A stretch of DNA of 39,455 bases from an uncultured Flavobacteriaceae bacterium (GCA_938020445.1 CALIIC010000111.1:1-39455); one strand, 5' to 3'; shown: positions 1 to 8,738, counted from the stretch's first letter. Translations and numbers: made by a program. Notes: generated by a model from the letters alone, not told the origin.

Positions 1-288
1 TCCTAAATAACCAACCAAACTTTAAATTATGAAAAACCAATACTTAAAGTTATAAGGGAACCACCCCTTATGACAACGAATTTACTACATGATCTTAACT
101 TGGTAAACCCTTTTAACTTACTTTAACTATTCTCTTAACAGTTATTTATAGTTGTGGCTTATTTACACCTTCAAATTAAGAGTTTTTTGGCAACTCGATT
201 GTCTTACTTCAACCGGTATCAGGGAATAAAATCTACCTAAGGAATATAAAAAACATTCCAAGCCGGTCGTATATATGCACCTGTATTA
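1..288. other. Non-coding stretch with a leader-like motif and a hairpin
   Basis: No credible gene is seen. On the plus strand a leader-like motif (TAAATAACCAACCAAA, 4-19) precedes an ATG at 30 that is stopped after only eight codons. A perfect 7-bp hairpin (ATAAGGG / CCCTTAT, loop 59-64) lies at 52-71. A second 18-codon reading frame at 70-126 is probably chance. The layout resembles the leader of a secreted-protein gene whose coding part is absent, but this is inference. The same 16-nt motif recurs at 35669-35684. Confidence 0.4.
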
Positions 289-1431
289 TTATAAAGTGCC
301 GCGAGATTCTTGTTCCCGTTCGATGGATTCAAAGAGTGCTTTGAAGTTTCCTTTTCCAAAAGATTTGGCTCCCTTTCTTTGAATAATTTCTATGAACATG
401 GTAGGCCTATCTAAAATTGGTTTGGTGAATATTTGCAATAAATATCCTTCTTCATCACGATCTATTAAAATACCCAATTCGCTAAGTGGTTGCAGATCTT
501 CATCAATTTCTCCTACACGATCAAGCACTTCTTCGTAATAAGTTGCCGGAACTGTCAAAAACTCAATTCCTCTATTCTTAAGTGCGCTGACCGTTTCGAT
601 TATATTGTCAGTCGCCATGGCCATGTGTTGCACCCCGGCCCCATTGTAAAATTCAATATATTCCTCTATTTGGGATTTTTTGCGCCCATCTGCAGGTTCA
701 TTGATCGGAAATTTAATGCGTCCGTTCCCATTGCTCATCACCTTGCTCATTAAAGCCGTGTATTCGGTTGATATATCCTTGTCATCAAAAGATACCAATT
801 GTGCAAAGCCCATTACCTTGGCATAAAACTCACACCATTTGTTCATTTCGTTCCACCCAACATTCCCCACCATATGGTCTACATATTTCAGACCTACATC
901 GGTTGGTTGGTAAAAAGGTTCCCATTTACGGTACCCTGGCATAAAAACACCCTTATAATTTGACCGCTCTACAAAAACATGTACGGTTTCCCCATAGGTA
1001 TGTATACCCGAAAGCACTATTTCGCCATCCGCGTCTGAAATAGTTTTGGGTTCAAAATAACTTTCAGCACCACGTTGGGTTGTTTCTTTGTAGCTTTTAG
1101 AAGCATCATCGACCCACAAAGCGATGGCCTTCACCCCGTCTCCGTGCTCGTTTATATGCCTATTGATATCGCCTCCAGATTTTAAAGGTGATGTAAGCAC
1201 AATGCGTATTTTACCTTGTTGCAGCACGTAAGAAACCTTGTCTTTGAGACCTGTTTCCAAACCGGCATATGCCAAAGGTTGAAATCCCCAGGCAGCCATA
1301 TAATAGTGAGCAGCTTGCTTGGCATTCCCCACATATAGCTCTATGTAATCTGTACCCAACAGGGGCAGAAAATCTTCTGCTTCGGGATTTTCTACAGGTA
1401 ATTGTAACGAAGTTTTATCGAATGTTGACAT
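289..1431 (-). CDS. hppD: 4-hydroxyphenylpyruvate dioxygenase
   Basis: This 380-residue cytoplasmic Fe(II) enzyme converts 4-hydroxyphenylpyruvate to homogentisate in tyrosine catabolism. It has two vicinal-oxygen-chelate domains, at roughly residues 25-155 and 180-350. The expected facial-triad ligands are visible as His186 (YVDHMVGNV), His269 (GVQHMAMAT) and Glu348 (MFIEIIQRKG). The C-terminal IIQRKGAKSFGKGNF motif that closes over the active site is intact. Length is normal for bacterial HPPD. The ATG gives an N-terminus that begins just before domain 1. No homogentisate dioxygenase gene is inside the window, and it may lie beyond the left edge. No exact TAnnTTTG promoter element is seen upstream. 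Confidence 0.96.
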   Translation of the reverse strand: MSTFDKTSLQLPVENPEAEDFLPLLGTDYIELYVGNAKQAAHYYMAAWGFQPLAYAGLETGLKDKVSYVLQQGKIRIVLTSPLKSGGDINRHINEHGDGVKAIALWVDDASKSYKETTQRGAESYFEPKTISDADGEIVLSGIHTYGETVHVFVERSNYKGVFMPGYRKWEPFYQPTDVGLKYVDHMVGNVGWNEMNKWCEFYAKVMGFAQLVSFDDKDISTEYTALMSKVMSNGNGRIKFPINEPADGRKKSQIEEYIEFYNGAGVQHMAMATDNIIETVSALKNRGIEFLTVPATYYEEVLDRVGEIDEDLQPLSELGILIDRDEEGYLLQIFTKPILDRPTMFIEIIQRKGAKSFGKGNFKALFESIEREQESRGTL

Positions 1432-1466
1432 GATCTATTTTTTATGAATTGCTATGAAAATTGTTT

Positions 1467-1483
1467 ACTCCCCTTGGGGGAGG
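1467..1483. terminator. Short GC-rich hairpin between HPPD and the patatin gene
   Basis: CTCCCC (1468-1473) and GGGGAG (1477-1482) form a 6-bp stem with a three-base loop. It lies between the 3' end of the patatin gene and the start of HPPD, both on the minus strand. The following T tract is weak on either strand, so a transcription-termination role is only possible. It could equally be a structured 5' leader of HPPD. Confidence 0.3.
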
Positions 1484-1636
1484 TATTGGGTTTTAACGTA
1501 TTTCCGTCTTTAGGGAAATGAATGGAGGCACGTTTATTACCACATTGCCCTCAGGTGGGCTGTAATATCAATTCTTAATTGTAGCATATTGACTACAAAT
1601 ATCTGAAAAAAGAATGGGTTTTGAGGGTTAAAGATC

Positions 1637-3904
1637 TCAAAACCAATAACCAATACTAAAAAAAAGATTATCGCTCTTTCCTTCGGGGCTCCAGGAATAG
1701 ATTACCTGCACGGGTCCAATAAACGACTCCCAGCCATAACCGACCCCATAGCCTGAAAAATTTGGGTTCGTGAACCAATCGCCCGTTCGAAACAAATCAT
1801 CGTCTACATTGGCATAGTTTGCCGAAAACAACAGGTGGTTTTTACGTGCAAATTCGTAATCAATTCTCGAATACGCCTTCACGTAGCTATTTCCGGGAAG
1901 GCTAAGAAAATCATACCCCAAAAAAGGCACAAAATTGTTGATCAGATCGGTACCAAAACCACCGAGTACGAAATCAAACGAGGTAACGTTCGAAGTTCCT
2001 AATTTAAAACCCCCTTCCGCTTCGACGTTCACTGACAAATTCTTAACGATGGGAAATGCCGTGCCACCCCTTAATTTGGTAATAGAGAACTCCTTGAAAT
2101 TTTCGTTAAAATCAGAAGAGAGGATGTAAAAATGAAAGTCTCCGTTAAAATAAACTCCCTTGGAAGGGAAATATCGATTATCGTAGGTGTCGAGTTTTAA
2201 CTGTCCAAAAGCACTGTAAAAGTTACTATTCTCAAAAAGGGTACGGCCATCTTCTACACGTAAGTTGTTGGTAACCTCTTCATCTGCCAGTTCACCCAAT
2301 GTGCGTGTGCTATACTTTAAGAATTTATGCTCTGCCCCCAAGGTAAAAGCAAATTCTTCCCGTAATACGGTCTGCACATAAGCTTGATTGGTGATATCGG
2401 TAACCGATAGGTTAATGCTATTTACGTTAATTCCTGATGGTATTTCAAAGTTGCCCCTGATCAAACCAAAATCGATCTCACGCTCAAAATCGTTTAATCT
2501 AGAATTTACGCCAAAACTCCAATAGGAACCCTTATCTACATAATATTCAAAATTATACCGCAAGTTATCCCCCAAAATAAAATCAAACGAAGAAACATCG
2601 TCGCGCATTAAAAAGTTCTTTCGGGTAAGATTAACCAAGGCCGCACTGGTATACAATTCATCGTAGTGCGCGGCCAAACGCAGGAACGTCTTCTGTTTAG
2701 TTTCATTCAAACTTAAAACAAGGTCCTCGCCAATACCATTATTAATAAGTTTATAACGTATGGTTTTAAAGTTTCCCGTCGCCGATAAATTACTAATTCC
2801 CTGTTGAAGGCGTTCGAATGTTATCTTCTTCCCTAGATCAAAACGCAATTTCCCTTTGACATAACCACGTGAAAAGTTCTCAATATCACCATTGATAATC
2901 AATCGATTCACGATCAAAGTGTCCTTTGTTGCTACGGCTCGCACTGTTTCCCTTTCAATATTTTGATAGCGGGATAGTTTTTGAAGCTCTCCGATTTGCG
3001 CAAAGGCAGCCGATTCACCTTCCTTTGTTATTTCGTCAAAGGCCTGAAAATCAATCAATGAGTAAGCACTAATATCAGGTTTTATATAGATATCCGTTTG
3101 CCCCGATTTTTCCTCCATTGCAGCCACTGTTCTATAGTTGTTCACCTGTTGTAAAATCTCCGTAGCGGATAGTAGTTGTTCCTTGTTTGCAAGTCCATGT
3201 TGCACATCGGACCCGATAATTATATCCGCCCCCATTGCTTTCACCTCATCTATAGGGTAGTTATTCACGATTCCCCCATCAATAAGCGTTTTTCCGTTGA
3301 TTGTGGCCGGTTCGAATAGGGAGGGGAGGGCAGCACTCGCCATCACTATTTCGGGAAGATATCCTTTGGTCAACAACACCTCTTTCCCGGTTTCGACATT
3401 GGTCGCAACACAAATAAATGGAATCGGTAATTGCTTGAAGTCTTTTATATCCTTAACATGATACAGCAAACGCACCAATTCGTTGTATACGTTTTGTCCT
3501 CCAGAAAACGCCTGGGGTATACTCACCTTATATTTATCGAAAGGCAGCGTAAGTGCATACCGTTCCGAATCTTCTTTTTCATAGAACGTTTTGGCACTAC
3601 GAGGCAGGTTATCCTGAATAAGCCCGCTAAAATCAACATGTCTAAAAATAGAATCGAGTTCTGTGGCAGAGTACCCGGCCGCATAAAGCGCTCCTACTAT
3701 GGCGCCCATGCTAGTGCCGCCTACGTAATCTACTTTAACGCCAGCTTCTTCAATGACCTTAAGGACTCCTATATGAGCCATCCCTTTGGCCCCACCACCA
3801 CTAAGAACCACACCGACTTTTAAACGCTCGTCTTCATCACTATCCTGGCCCGCAACAAATAAGGGGCAAACTAAAACGAATATGAGAAAAAAGATGGTAC
3901 GCAT
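1637..3904 (-). CDS. Patatin-like phospholipase with outer-membrane barrel (PlpD-like)
   Basis: The 755-residue protein begins with a signal peptide (MRTIFFLIFVLVCPLFVAGQ). A patatin domain follows at about 28-300, with the oxyanion loop SGGGAKG (35-41), the nucleophile motif G-T-S-M-G (Ser65) and the catalytic D-G-G (Asp209). Residues about 330-400 look POTRA-like. The rest is rich in alternating beta strands and ends in an aromatic residue (SIGYWF), as in BamA/TpsB-type barrels. This is the type V-D autotransporter-like architecture of PlpD, so a surface or periplasmic lipase is likely. The gene starts 19 nt after uvrC and is probably cotranscribed with it. The physiological substrate cannot be read from sequence. 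Confidence 0.9.
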   Translation of the reverse strand: MRTIFFLIFVLVCPLFVAGQDSDEDERLKVGVVLSGGGAKGMAHIGVLKVIEEAGVKVDYVGGTSMGAIVGALYAAGYSATELDSIFRHVDFSGLIQDNLPRSAKTFYEKEDSERYALTLPFDKYKVSIPQAFSGGQNVYNELVRLLYHVKDIKDFKQLPIPFICVATNVETGKEVLLTKGYLPEIVMASAALPSLFEPATINGKTLIDGGIVNNYPIDEVKAMGADIIIGSDVQHGLANKEQLLSATEILQQVNNYRTVAAMEEKSGQTDIYIKPDISAYSLIDFQAFDEITKEGESAAFAQIGELQKLSRYQNIERETVRAVATKDTLIVNRLIINGDIENFSRGYVKGKLRFDLGKKITFERLQQGISNLSATGNFKTIRYKLINNGIGEDLVLSLNETKQKTFLRLAAHYDELYTSAALVNLTRKNFLMRDDVSSFDFILGDNLRYNFEYYVDKGSYWSFGVNSRLNDFEREIDFGLIRGNFEIPSGINVNSINLSVTDITNQAYVQTVLREEFAFTLGAEHKFLKYSTRTLGELADEEVTNNLRVEDGRTLFENSNFYSAFGQLKLDTYDNRYFPSKGVYFNGDFHFYILSSDFNENFKEFSITKLRGGTAFPIVKNLSVNVEAEGGFKLGTSNVTSFDFVLGGFGTDLINNFVPFLGYDFLSLPGNSYVKAYSRIDYEFARKNHLLFSANYANVDDDLFRTGDWFTNPNFSGYGVGYGWESFIGPVQVIYSWSPEGKSDNLFFSIGYWF

Positions 3905-3923
3905 TACTTATTGGTTGCTATTT

Positions 3924-5711
3924 TCAATGAAATGTTTCATAAATTTTTTTTGCCTTTGAAAGTCCAACTACTTTCGTCAAGTCCTCTACAGATGCTTCCT
4001 TGATTCTTTTCACCGATTTAAAATTTTTCAAAAGTTCTTGGGCGGTTTTTTCTCCAATCCCTTCGATCTGTTCCAATTCAGAGTTGATTGCCGCTTTGCT
4101 TCGTTTATTTCGATGAAAGGTAATTCCAAAACGGTGGGCTTCATTTCTAAGTTGTTGTACGATTTTAAGGCTCTCGGATTTTTTATCCAAGTACAACGGA
4201 ATGGGGTCTTCGGGGAAATAGATTTCCTCTAGCCGTTTCGCGATCCCAATTATCGCTATTTTACCTCTCAGTCCTAAGAGGTCCAAACTTTTTAATGCCG
4301 ACGATAACTGCCCCTTACCCCCATCGATCACTATAAGTTGTGGTAGGGAGGCAGCTTCTTCCAACAATCGTTTGTAACGCCGAAAAACAACTTCTTCCAT
4401 AGAAGCGAAATCATCTGGACCCTCGACCGTTTTGATATTATAATGTCGGTATTCTTTTTTGGATGGTTTCCCATTTTTAAACACCACACAGGCCGCAACG
4501 GGATTGCTCCCTTGCATATTGCTATTATCGAAACACTCGATATGCCTAGGCTCAGCCGACAAGCGTAGGTCTATTTTCATTTGCCCCATAATCCGATTGG
4601 CATGCCTATCTGGATCGATGATCTTGATTTGTTTAAAGCGTTCCTGGCGAAAGAATCGGGCATTGCGCTCACTCAATTCAACGATTTTTTTCTTATCGCC
4701 CAATTGCGGAACGGTCACTTTTAAATGTGGTTCAACGGTTACTTTAAAGGGGAGGTATAATTCCTTCGAAAAAGAGTCAAATCGTTGACGAATCTCGACA
4801 ATGGCCAAGGGCAGTAAATCTTCATCCTTTTCCGCGAGTTTCTTCTTTATTTCCATAGTATGGGAACGCACTATCGAACCGTGGGACAACTGAAGAAAAT
4901 TAACATAGGCAAAGGCATCATCGGAAATAATTGAAAAGACGTCTACATTGTTAATTTTGGGATTAACAATCGTAGATTTTACCTGATAGTTTTCCAAAAC
5001 AACCACCTTTTCTTTTATTTGCTGCGCCTCTTCAAATTTCATTTCATCTGCAAGCACCTTCATTTGTTGTTTCAGATATTGAATTGAGGACTTAAAATTT
5101 CCTTTAATGATTTCCCGTATATCATCAACCTGTTTATGGTACTCCTCTGCCTCTTGCAACCCCACACAGGGCGCTTTGCAATTGCCTAAATGGTATTCCA
5201 AGCACGCCTTGTACTTGCCCGCCCTTATTTTTTCTTGCGAAAGGTCGTAATTACACGTTCGCAAGGGGTACACATTCCTGACTAAATCCAATAAGGTCCG
5301 AACCGTTTTCATGCTGGTATAGGGACCAAAATACTCCGAACCGTCCTTGATGAGTTTCCTGGTCGGGAAAATCCTTGGGAAGCGTTCATTCTTAATACAT
5401 ATCCAAGGATAAGACTTATCATCTTTTAAGAGTACGTTGTACCTGGGACGGTACTTCTTGATAAGGTTGTTCTCCAATAAGAGTGCATCAGACTCGGTAG
5501 GCACCACGATGTGTTTAATCGCCATGATTTTTTTGACCATCACCCTGGTCTTACCATATGCATGATTCTTATTAAAATAAGAAGCTACCCTTTTTTTGAG
5601 ATTCTTTGCCTTTCCTACATATAAAATTACATCGTCCGCATCATAAAACTGATATACCCCGGGATTATCGGGCAGGGTACTCAACTGAATTTCGATAGGT
5701 ACTTGGGGCAT
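3924..5711 (-). CDS. uvrC: Excinuclease ABC subunit C
   Basis: The 595-residue UvrC makes the dual incisions in nucleotide excision repair after UvrAB damage loading. The N-terminal GIY-YIG nuclease is clear (PGVYQFY...ILYVGKAKNLKKRV, about 18-45). A four-cysteine cluster region is present at about 165-185. A UVR motif for UvrB contact lies at about 205-240 (EEAQQIKEKV). The RNase H-like nuclease follows in the second half (ECFDNSNMQG, VIDGGKGQLSSA), and the C-terminus has helix-hairpin-helix DNA-binding motifs (EQIEGIGEKTAQELL). Length is typical. A TAnnTTTG element 31 nt upstream supports the chosen start. It probably heads a two-gene unit with the patatin gene. Confidence 0.97.
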   Translation of the reverse strand: MPQVPIEIQLSTLPDNPGVYQFYDADDVILYVGKAKNLKKRVASYFNKNHAYGKTRVMVKKIMAIKHIVVPTESDALLLENNLIKKYRPRYNVLLKDDKSYPWICIKNERFPRIFPTRKLIKDGSEYFGPYTSMKTVRTLLDLVRNVYPLRTCNYDLSQEKIRAGKYKACLEYHLGNCKAPCVGLQEAEEYHKQVDDIREIIKGNFKSSIQYLKQQMKVLADEMKFEEAQQIKEKVVVLENYQVKSTIVNPKINNVDVFSIISDDAFAYVNFLQLSHGSIVRSHTMEIKKKLAEKDEDLLPLAIVEIRQRFDSFSKELYLPFKVTVEPHLKVTVPQLGDKKKIVELSERNARFFRQERFKQIKIIDPDRHANRIMGQMKIDLRLSAEPRHIECFDNSNMQGSNPVAACVVFKNGKPSKKEYRHYNIKTVEGPDDFASMEEVVFRRYKRLLEEAASLPQLIVIDGGKGQLSSALKSLDLLGLRGKIAIIGIAKRLEEIYFPEDPIPLYLDKKSESLKIVQQLRNEAHRFGITFHRNKRSKAAINSELEQIEGIGEKTAQELLKNFKSVKRIKEASVEDLTKVVGLSKAKKIYETFH

Positions 5712-5741
5712 TATTGTTTTGGTAGGGCATTTAGTGCTTTA

Positions 5742-5749
5742 CAAAGTTA
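5742..5749 (-). promoter_or_regulatory. Promoter -7 element of uvrC
   Basis: The minus strand reads TAACTTTG, an exact match to the Bacteroidota sigma-A -7 consensus TAnnTTTG, about 31 nt upstream of the uvrC ATG. No convincing -33 TTG is seen at normal spacing. Confidence 0.5.
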
Positions 5750-6218
5750 AAGTACTATGTTTTTATAAAAGCACCCAGCGATTTTATTTTTTTAACCCCG
5801 CTTTGGGAATGTGCCAATCATTCGTTCGAAAATTGAAAAAATGAAAAAAAATAACCTGTAAAAATAACAATTTGAGAAAAAAATAGTCGTTGACCAGCGT
5901 TCACGACTGTTAAATTTAGTCAAAACTTTACCATTTTTTAAACTAAAAACCCCTTTTCGCGCAGCTTATCGAAAAAAAAACAGCTCGTAGGAAAAAACTT
6001 TAGGTTTAAGGAAGGAAGTATAAACAGTTCTCTATTGAATTTTTATACTTCTGTAAATCAATTATTTACATAAATCATCGCCCAAATTTTCCTTTATATT
6101 TTAGTCTCCTAATTCCTTTGATTTATCATAAAAGTGTATTTCAACGGTAAAAACTTGCATTTTAAAGATTTTTTAACGGTTTTTTTATCTATATTTAAAA
6201 ATCGAAATCATTCAACAC
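5750..6218. other. AT-rich intergenic region, no gene seen
   Basis: About 470 bases with many A and T runs and stops in all frames lie between the uvrC promoter and the small ORF at 6219. I see no tRNA, no long hairpin with a T tract and no repeat. Promoter and leader sequence for the plus-strand genes is the most likely content. An unannotated small RNA cannot be excluded by eye. Confidence 0.5.
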
Positions 6219-6305
6219 ATGGACAAGTATTTAATCACCCTCGGGTTATACCTAATGCTGATGTTGTTTTTCAAGATTTACTATGTTGTAAGTTTGAAAG
6301 AGTAA
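6219..6305 (+). CDS. Possible 28-residue single-pass membrane peptide
   Basis: ATG to TAA encodes a 28-residue peptide starting MDKYLITLGLYLMLMLFFKI and ending YYVVSLKE. It has a short charged N-terminus, one continuous hydrophobic helix of about 18 residues, and a polar C-terminus, the layout of a bona fide small membrane protein. It stands alone after a long AT-rich spacer and 73 nt before the folate gene. A TATATTTA near-match to the -7 consensus lies about 25 nt upstream. I do not recognise a family. Chance is possible at this length, so the call rests on the clean helix and position only. Confidence 0.4.
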   Translation: MDKYLITLGLYLMLMLFFKIYYVVSLKE

Positions 6306-6378
6306 CACTTTAATTTAGTTACCTCCTACTTATTCTACTTAAAGAGCCCCCACCTCCTTAAGCGTTTAATCCAGAATC

Positions 6379-6948
6379 ATGCTCAAGAAAGATTTGAGAT
6401 TGAACTATAGTACCCTTAGAGAAAACACAGCTAGAGAAGCGCTCTTGAATTCGAGTTTGAGTATTGCCAACCAACTACTCAAAGCTCCTATTTGGAACGC
6501 GAGCTATTATCACATATTCCTGCCTATTTTCGATAAAAAGGAGATAGATACTTCCTTTATATTATCAATCTTACAGGGGAAGGATAAACATGTGGTCTTA
6601 CCAAAGGTTGTTAGTTCAACACAGCTAAAACACTACCTTCTAACCGACAATACCAAACTGGTAACAAGCGATTGGGGTGTTCCCGAGCCCGAAGATGGCA
6701 TTGAGATTCCCGCGAACAGCCTAGACGTCGTATTCATTCCACTTTTAGCCTTTGATGAGAAAGGAAATAGGGTTGGTTATGGAAAAGGATTCTACGATCG
6801 CTTTCTAAAAGAGTGCAGATCCGATGTATTAAAAGTAGGGGTATCGTTGTTCGGGGCCGAACCGGTCATTAGTGATACAAATTCGGAAGATGTGCGACTT
6901 GATTTCTGTATCACTCCGGAAAAAATTTATTCCTTCAAAGAATCCTGA
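6379..6948 (+). CDS. 5-formyltetrahydrofolate cyclo-ligase
   Basis: This 189-residue cytoplasmic enzyme uses ATP and Mg2+ to convert 5-formyl-THF to 5,10-methenyl-THF (MTHFS family). The family signature GYGKGFYDRF is seen at 133-142, and the substrate/ATP region LPIFDKKEIDT at 48-58. The N-terminal basic stretch MLKKDLRLNYSTLRE is typical. Length is normal. The 3' end overlaps the 3' end of convergent lspA by 22 nt. The start is the first in-frame ATG and gives the usual N-terminus. Confidence 0.94.
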   Translation: MLKKDLRLNYSTLRENTAREALLNSSLSIANQLLKAPIWNASYYHIFLPIFDKKEIDTSFILSILQGKDKHVVLPKVVSSTQLKHYLLTDNTKLVTSDWGVPEPEDGIEIPANSLDVVFIPLLAFDEKGNRVGYGKGFYDRFLKECRSDVLKVGVSLFGAEPVISDTNSEDVRLDFCITPEKIYSFKES

Positions 6949-7607
6949 TATTCATTTACGGTAGAAGGTATTTCTATTTCTTCCTCCTTTTTACCAAAGG
7001 CCTTTTTGTTGAATACGATTAGAATACCCACTCCCGTGCTAATGGCTGTATCGGCAATATTAAATACAGGATCAAAAAAGCTAAAGTCATTCCCTCCAAA
7101 ATAAGGAACCCATTCGGGCCAAGTAGTGTCGACCATCGGGAAATATAGCATATCTACCACCTTACCATAAAAAAGACTCCCATACGGTTCATCAGAAAAA
7201 AGCGTAGCCATTTGCCCACTGCTATGATCAAAAATCACTCCATAAAAAACGGAGTCAATGATGTTTCCAAGTGCGCCGGCAAAAATAAAAGAAACCGCCA
7301 GAATATAGGTTGTGGAAACTTTCTTGCGAATAAGATCAAAAAGCCAATACCCAATCCCAATAATTGCAAAAAGCCTGAAAACAGTTAAAATCAACTTTCC
7401 GGCACTGTCGGAAACCGGAAGCACATCGCTTAGCTTCGCTCCCCATGCTGCACCTTCATTTTCAATGAACAAAATCTTGAACCAGCTAAATACTTCAACC
7501 GATTCTCCCAAAAAAAAATGGGTCTTGATAAAAATTTTGCTCCATTGATCTACTATTAAGATCAAAATAATAAGCAGTAGGGATTTTTTTAAACTCATGC
7601 TTCGCAT
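6927..7607 (-). CDS. lspA: Lipoprotein signal peptidase (SPase II)
   Basis: This inner-membrane aspartic protease removes signal peptides from prolipoproteins. The catalytic aspartates are visible as Asp118 in GALGNIIDSV and Asp186 in VFNIADTAIS, and four hydrophobic helices surround them. At 226 residues it is longer than the roughly 160 of E. coli LspA. The extra length lies between the two catalytic motifs (about 120-178, a periplasmic loop) and in a charged C-terminal tail. This long form is usual in Bacteroidota. Its clients here include several lipoproteins in this window. A second ATG at codon 4 (7598) is equally possible as the start, because the -7 element ends only 11 nt before the first one. 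Confidence 0.95.
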   Translation of the reverse strand: MRSMSLKKSLLLIILILIVDQWSKIFIKTHFFLGESVEVFSWFKILFIENEGAAWGAKLSDVLPVSDSAGKLILTVFRLFAIIGIGYWLFDLIRKKVSTTYILAVSFIFAGALGNIIDSVFYGVIFDHSSGQMATLFSDEPYGSLFYGKVVDMLYFPMVDTTWPEWVPYFGGNDFSFFDPVFNIADTAISTGVGILIVFNKKAFGKKEEEIEIPSTVNEYQDSLKE

Positions 7608-7617
7608 TCTAAAGGGG

Positions 7618-7625
7618 CAAAAATA
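7618..7625 (-). promoter_or_regulatory. Promoter -7 element of lspA
   Basis: The minus strand reads TATTTTTG, an exact TAnnTTTG match. The predicted transcription start falls 4-7 nt before the first lspA ATG, or 13-16 nt before the ATG at 7598. This slightly favours the later start. Confidence 0.45.
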
Positions 7626-7631
7626 GGGATA

Positions 7632-8252
7632 TTATTCGGTTTTACTTAGTTGTATATCCCCAGTTATGGTGTTCAATGCATAGGTACTATTCCCTTTGGG
7701 AATACCATTTTTCGAAACCGTTCCGAATTTACTGAATGCATTCACCTGTGCACCATTACTTATAACGTAGATGTTACCGCTTTGCGTATTTACCACGACG
7801 TTTTCCGACACATTTTTTAAATAACAACGACCATCGTTTAAACTTACATCGAACTTTTTATACCGGCCAGAAATCTCAACATTGCTGCTGGTCCCGAATA
7901 GTTGAACATGCTTGTTCTGTGGTATTTGAATTTTCAATGCGACCGAAACTACTTTGTGCGCACTTAATTTGTCATTTGGTATTGCAAAACTCGGATGAAA
8001 CCCAGCCGAAATCTCTAAAGCACTGCCTTCTTCTTTTACACCGACCAGTAAATTTTGATAGTATTCTCCATCAATTCTAGCCTCAACAGTCATCTCATTG
8101 CCTTCTACCGTTTCAACTTCGATCCTAAAACAATTGGCTGCATCAATACTTACAAAAGAAACTTCTGGCTGCACAATTGTTTTTTTTATCATTTTTTGTG
8201 CGCCTGCCACAAAAGAACCGAAGAGTAAAAGAAAACAAAGCCGTTTTTCCAT
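7632..8252 (-). CDS. Secreted head-GIN/DUF4097-like putative adhesin
   Basis: The 206-residue protein starts at ATG 8252 with a good signal peptide (MEKRLCFLLLFGSFVAGAQ). An in-frame upstream extension to 8282 would use GTG inside a hairpin and add ten residues, so I reject it. The mature part is a run of short beta strands with turn motifs (VEISGRYKKFDVSLNDGR, VNTQSGNIYV), resembling the parallel-beta 'head GIN / auto-transporter adhesin' families. No catalytic residues are apparent. It follows the DksA-like gene by about 100 nt and precedes lspA on the same strand. Function is unknown; an envelope location is inferred. Confidence 0.75.
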   Translation of the reverse strand: MEKRLCFLLLFGSFVAGAQKMIKKTIVQPEVSFVSIDAANCFRIEVETVEGNEMTVEARIDGEYYQNLLVGVKEEGSALEISAGFHPSFAIPNDKLSAHKVVSVALKIQIPQNKHVQLFGTSSNVEISGRYKKFDVSLNDGRCYLKNVSENVVVNTQSGNIYVISNGAQVNAFSKFGTVSKNGIPKGNSTYALNTITGDIQLSKTE

Positions 8253-8265
8253 AGTATAAATAAAG

Positions 8266-8297
8266 AGACCTACAAAATTCACAAATCTTGTAGGTCT
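8266..8297 (-). terminator. Hairpin after the ileS-dksA unit
   Basis: A perfect 10-bp stem (AGACCTACAA 8266-8275, TTGTAGGTCT 8288-8297) has a 12-nt loop. On the minus strand it is followed by a T-rich CTTTATTTAT run, so it plausibly ends the ileS-dksA transcript just before the next gene's start. Confidence 0.55.
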
Positions 8298-8354
8298 ATA
8301 GAAGGTTTCCCAATAGCAACAGAAAACGTTGAGTGGGTCGAGGCTTTTTATGCC

Positions 8355-8738
8355 TTATTTCTGCATATTTTTGGCCTCTATGCTCAAGGTTGCATGGGGT
8401 ACCAATTTTAAACGCTCTTTGTTTATCAATTTTCCGGTAACCCTGCAAATACCATACGTCTTGTTTTCAATTCGCAACAAGGCGTTTTTTAGGTCTCTTA
8501 TAAATTTTTCCTGGCGAATGGCCAATTGGGTATTTGCCTCTTTGCTCATTGTTTTGGAACCCTCCTCAAAAGCCTTAAAAGTAGGTGAGGTGTCATCGGT
8601 ACCATTATTACCGTCATTCATATACGAGCTCTTCAAAAGCTCTAAATGACTTTTCGCTTTCTCAATTTTATCTTCAATAAGTCCTTTAAATTCGGCCAAA
8701 TCCTTGTCGGAATATCTAACTTTTAAATCCTGTGCCAT
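8355..8738 (-). CDS. TraR/DksA-family protein without a zinc knuckle
   Basis: The 127-residue protein has an N-terminal coiled-coil region (about 12-75) and a short C-terminal globular part. The motif NGTDDTSPTFKAFEEG and the C-terminal YGICRVTGKLI...HATLSIEAKN place it in the TraR/DksA family, which acts through the RNA polymerase secondary channel. Only one cysteine remains where the classical C4 zinc finger would be. I chose ATG 8738 (MAQDLKVRYS), 4 nt after the ileS stop; the upstream ATG at 8756 would overlap ileS. It is very probably translated from the ileS mRNA. An RNA-polymerase or stringent-response role is inferred from family only. Confidence 0.88.
   Translation of the reverse strand: MAQDLKVRYSDKDLAEFKGLIEDKIEKAKSHLELLKSSYMNDGNNGTDDTSPTFKAFEEGSKTMSKEANTQLAIRQEKFIRDLKNALLRIENKTYGICRVTGKLINKERLKLVPHATLSIEAKNMQK

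Noticed and set aside
8253-8282. GTG start adding ten residues to the head-GIN-like protein
   Set aside because: It lies inside the terminator hairpin, and the internal ATG gives a clean signal peptide.
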